From positions 1-5,812 of the forward strand of contig DAOUTT010000153.1 in the NCBI GenBank assembly GCA_030668545.1: a stretch of 5,812 bases of DNA. Reading direction: 5' to 3'. A program made the translations under genes and the position numbers. The notes below the pieces were generated by a model. It did not search any database and was not told the DNA's origin. It saw only the letters and a program-made list of their open reading frames with translations. Source of the stretch: Anaerolineales bacterium (lineage in GTDB: Bacteria > Chloroflexota > Anaerolineae > Anaerolineales > E44-bin32). This document shows, piece after piece, positions 4,833 to 5,812 of this stretch; the first letter of the stretch is position 1; each line of letters begins with the position of its first letter.

Positions 4833-5738
4833 ATGGTCGAGGACGAACGAATGTTGGCAGGGGAAAGGATCGGTGTGTTTGGAAAGGGGGGATCGGGAAA
4901 AACAACTACATCGGTCTTGATGGCCAAGGTTCTGCGGAAGCGGGGGTATGAGGTCTGTGTCCTCGATGCTGATTCCACAAATATAGGTCTGCATAAAGTT
5001 CTGGGAATTGACCATCCGCCTGACTCCTTGATTGATTACTTCGGGGGAATGGTTTTCAGTGGGGGGATGGTAAGTTGCCCGGTGGACGATCCTACGCCGC
5101 TAATTGGTGCGGAGGTTTCGCTGGATCAACTATCTACCAGGTTCTACTCAAAAACTCCTGAGGGGATCACCTACCTATCTGCCGGGAAGATTGCGGGTAT
5201 GGGGCCGGGCGCAGGCTGCGATGGTCCGATCAACAAAATCGCCAGGGATTTCAGGTTGCTGACGGATCGAAAATCCCTGGTTACATTAGTGGATTTCAAG
5301 GCGGGTTTTGAGGATTCCGCCAGGGGAGCCATAACCAGTCTGGATTGGGTAGTTGTTGTTGTTGATCCCACCAGTGCTTCGATCCAGATGGCGATCCACA
5401 TGAAGGAAATGGTGGAAAAGCTCAAAGCTGGCCAATTACCGGCGACGAGTCATCTTGAAAGTCCGGAATTTGTGGAGATTGCGCAAAAGATTTTCAGGGA
5501 AGCAGAAGTTAAAGGTGTGCTGATAATATTGAATCGCATCAGGGATGATGAGATGGAGAGCTATCTTCGCGAGAGACTCTCTGATGGTGGGATAGAGCCT
5601 GTTGGGGTCATTCACGAAGATCCTGCGTTGACCATCTCTTGTCTCAAGGGAACACCTTTAAAGGGGGTAAAGTTAATGAGTGAAGCGGAAAGTATTATCC
5701 GCGAGCTAGAAATCTCCAAGAAGCACCTCGCTTTTTAG
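4833..5738 (+). CDS. CooC-like P-loop ATPase (nickel/CODH maturation type) lacking the CxC motif
   Basis: A 301-residue SIMIBI-class ATPase most like CooC, the ATPase that helps insert nickel into carbon monoxide dehydrogenase. It shows Walker A GKGGSGKTT (17-25, signature K18, catalytic K23), VLDADSTN (44-51), VDFKAGFEDSARG (153-165, matching the VDxEAG...GRG region of CooC), VVVVVDPTSAS (173-183), and the nucleotide-binding ILNRI (232-236). Where CooC has a CxC metal-binding motif after a G-x-G stretch, this protein reads GPGAGCDGP (125-132): one cysteine (C129), then Asp-Gly. It is also longer than typical CooC (about 250-265), mainly from an insert around 61-110 and one at 196-215. Start: ATG 4833 follows GGGAGAG (4821-4827) by 5 bases; GTG 4800 and ATG 4851 are alternatives. 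The CooT-like gene follows after 30 bases. Substrate may differ from nickel. Confidence 0.8.
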   Translation: MVEDERMLAGERIGVFGKGGSGKTTTSVLMAKVLRKRGYEVCVLDADSTNIGLHKVLGIDHPPDSLIDYFGGMVFSGGMVSCPVDDPTPLIGAEVSLDQLSTRFYSKTPEGITYLSAGKIAGMGPGAGCDGPINKIARDFRLLTDRKSLVTLVDFKAGFEDSARGAITSLDWVVVVVDPTSASIQMAIHMKEMVEKLKAGQLPATSHLESPEFVEIAQKIFREAEVKGVLIILNRIRDDEMESYLRERLSDGGIEPVGVIHEDPALTISCLKGTPLKGVKLMSEAESIIRELEISKKHLAF

Positions 5739-5768
5739 AATCAGTGATTGGCTCAGAAGGAAGGGCAT

Positions 5769-5812
5769 ATGTGTCAAGCGAAAATCATATTAATGCGTGA
5801 CGACCATCAAGA
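5769..5812 (+). CDS. CooT-like nickel-binding protein, N-terminal fragment (runs off the window)
   Basis: ATG 5769 opens a frame that stays open to the window end and reads MCQAKIILMRDDHQ. CooT-family proteins (COG1532, about 60-70 residues) begin with M-C-x-A followed by a beta strand, and Cys2 is the nickel ligand in Rhodospirillum rubrum CooT. AAGGA at 5757-5761 lies 7 bases before the ATG, a good ribosome binding site. The gene starts 30 bases after a CooC-like gene, the expected partner. Only 14 codons are visible, so the call rests on the N-terminal motif and context. Confidence 0.65.
   Translation, partial: MCQAKIILMRDDHQ

Overview
The window comes from an anaerobic bacterium, judging by its gene content. 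It carries two MinD-type ATPases with inserted ferredoxin domains, two NifX/NifB-type metal-cluster-binding proteins, a CooC-like ATPase and the first codons of a CooT-like nickel protein. This combination is known from sulfate reducers, acetogens and related Firmicutes, Desulfobacterota and Chloroflexota. The window alone does not fix the lineage. Start sites mostly have strong GGAGG-type ribosome binding sites.

Layout. Bases 1-116 hold nothing I can support. A DedA-family membrane protein (117-773, minus strand) is transcribed away from everything else and looks unrelated. A 289-base divergent intergenic region (774-1062) follows, with a good sigma-A-type promoter whose -35 box lies inside a 23-bp imperfect palindrome. 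Then, all on the plus strand, come a PadR-type repressor (1063-1464), a 73-base spacer with a three-copy inverted repeat and a possible 24-codon ORF, NifX-like protein 1 (1538-1927), ferredoxin-MinD ATPase 1 (1924-2844), ferredoxin-MinD ATPase 2 (2841-3743), a MIP18/DUF59 protein (3740-4045), NifX-like protein 2 (4050-4436), a tiny Arg/Gly-rich zinc-ribbon protein (4506-4712), a CooC-like ATPase (4833-5738) and the start of a CooT-like gene (5769 to the window end).

How they may work together. The four genes from NifX-1 to DUF59 are joined by three consecutive 4-base ATGA stop/start overlaps, so they form one translationally coupled unit. The two paralogous ATPases keep eight cysteines at matching positions. 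The core (COG1433-type proteins plus a COG1149-type ATPase pair) resembles the orange protein (ORP) loci of Desulfovibrio, where a COG1433 protein carries a Mo-Cu-sulfide cluster and is produced with such ATPases. Here the sigma-54-type control known at the Desulfovibrio locus is replaced by a PadR gene at the head of the operon, and the tail adds CooC/CooT-like genes that elsewhere serve nickel delivery to carbon monoxide dehydrogenase. My working inference is a metal-cluster assembly or storage operon, perhaps tied to a CODH encoded beyond the right edge. The most unusual points are Arg/Gly-rich tails on three different products, loss of the CooC nickel-binding CxC motif, the palindrome over the promoter, and the inverted-repeat triplet between padR and the first nifX-like gene.
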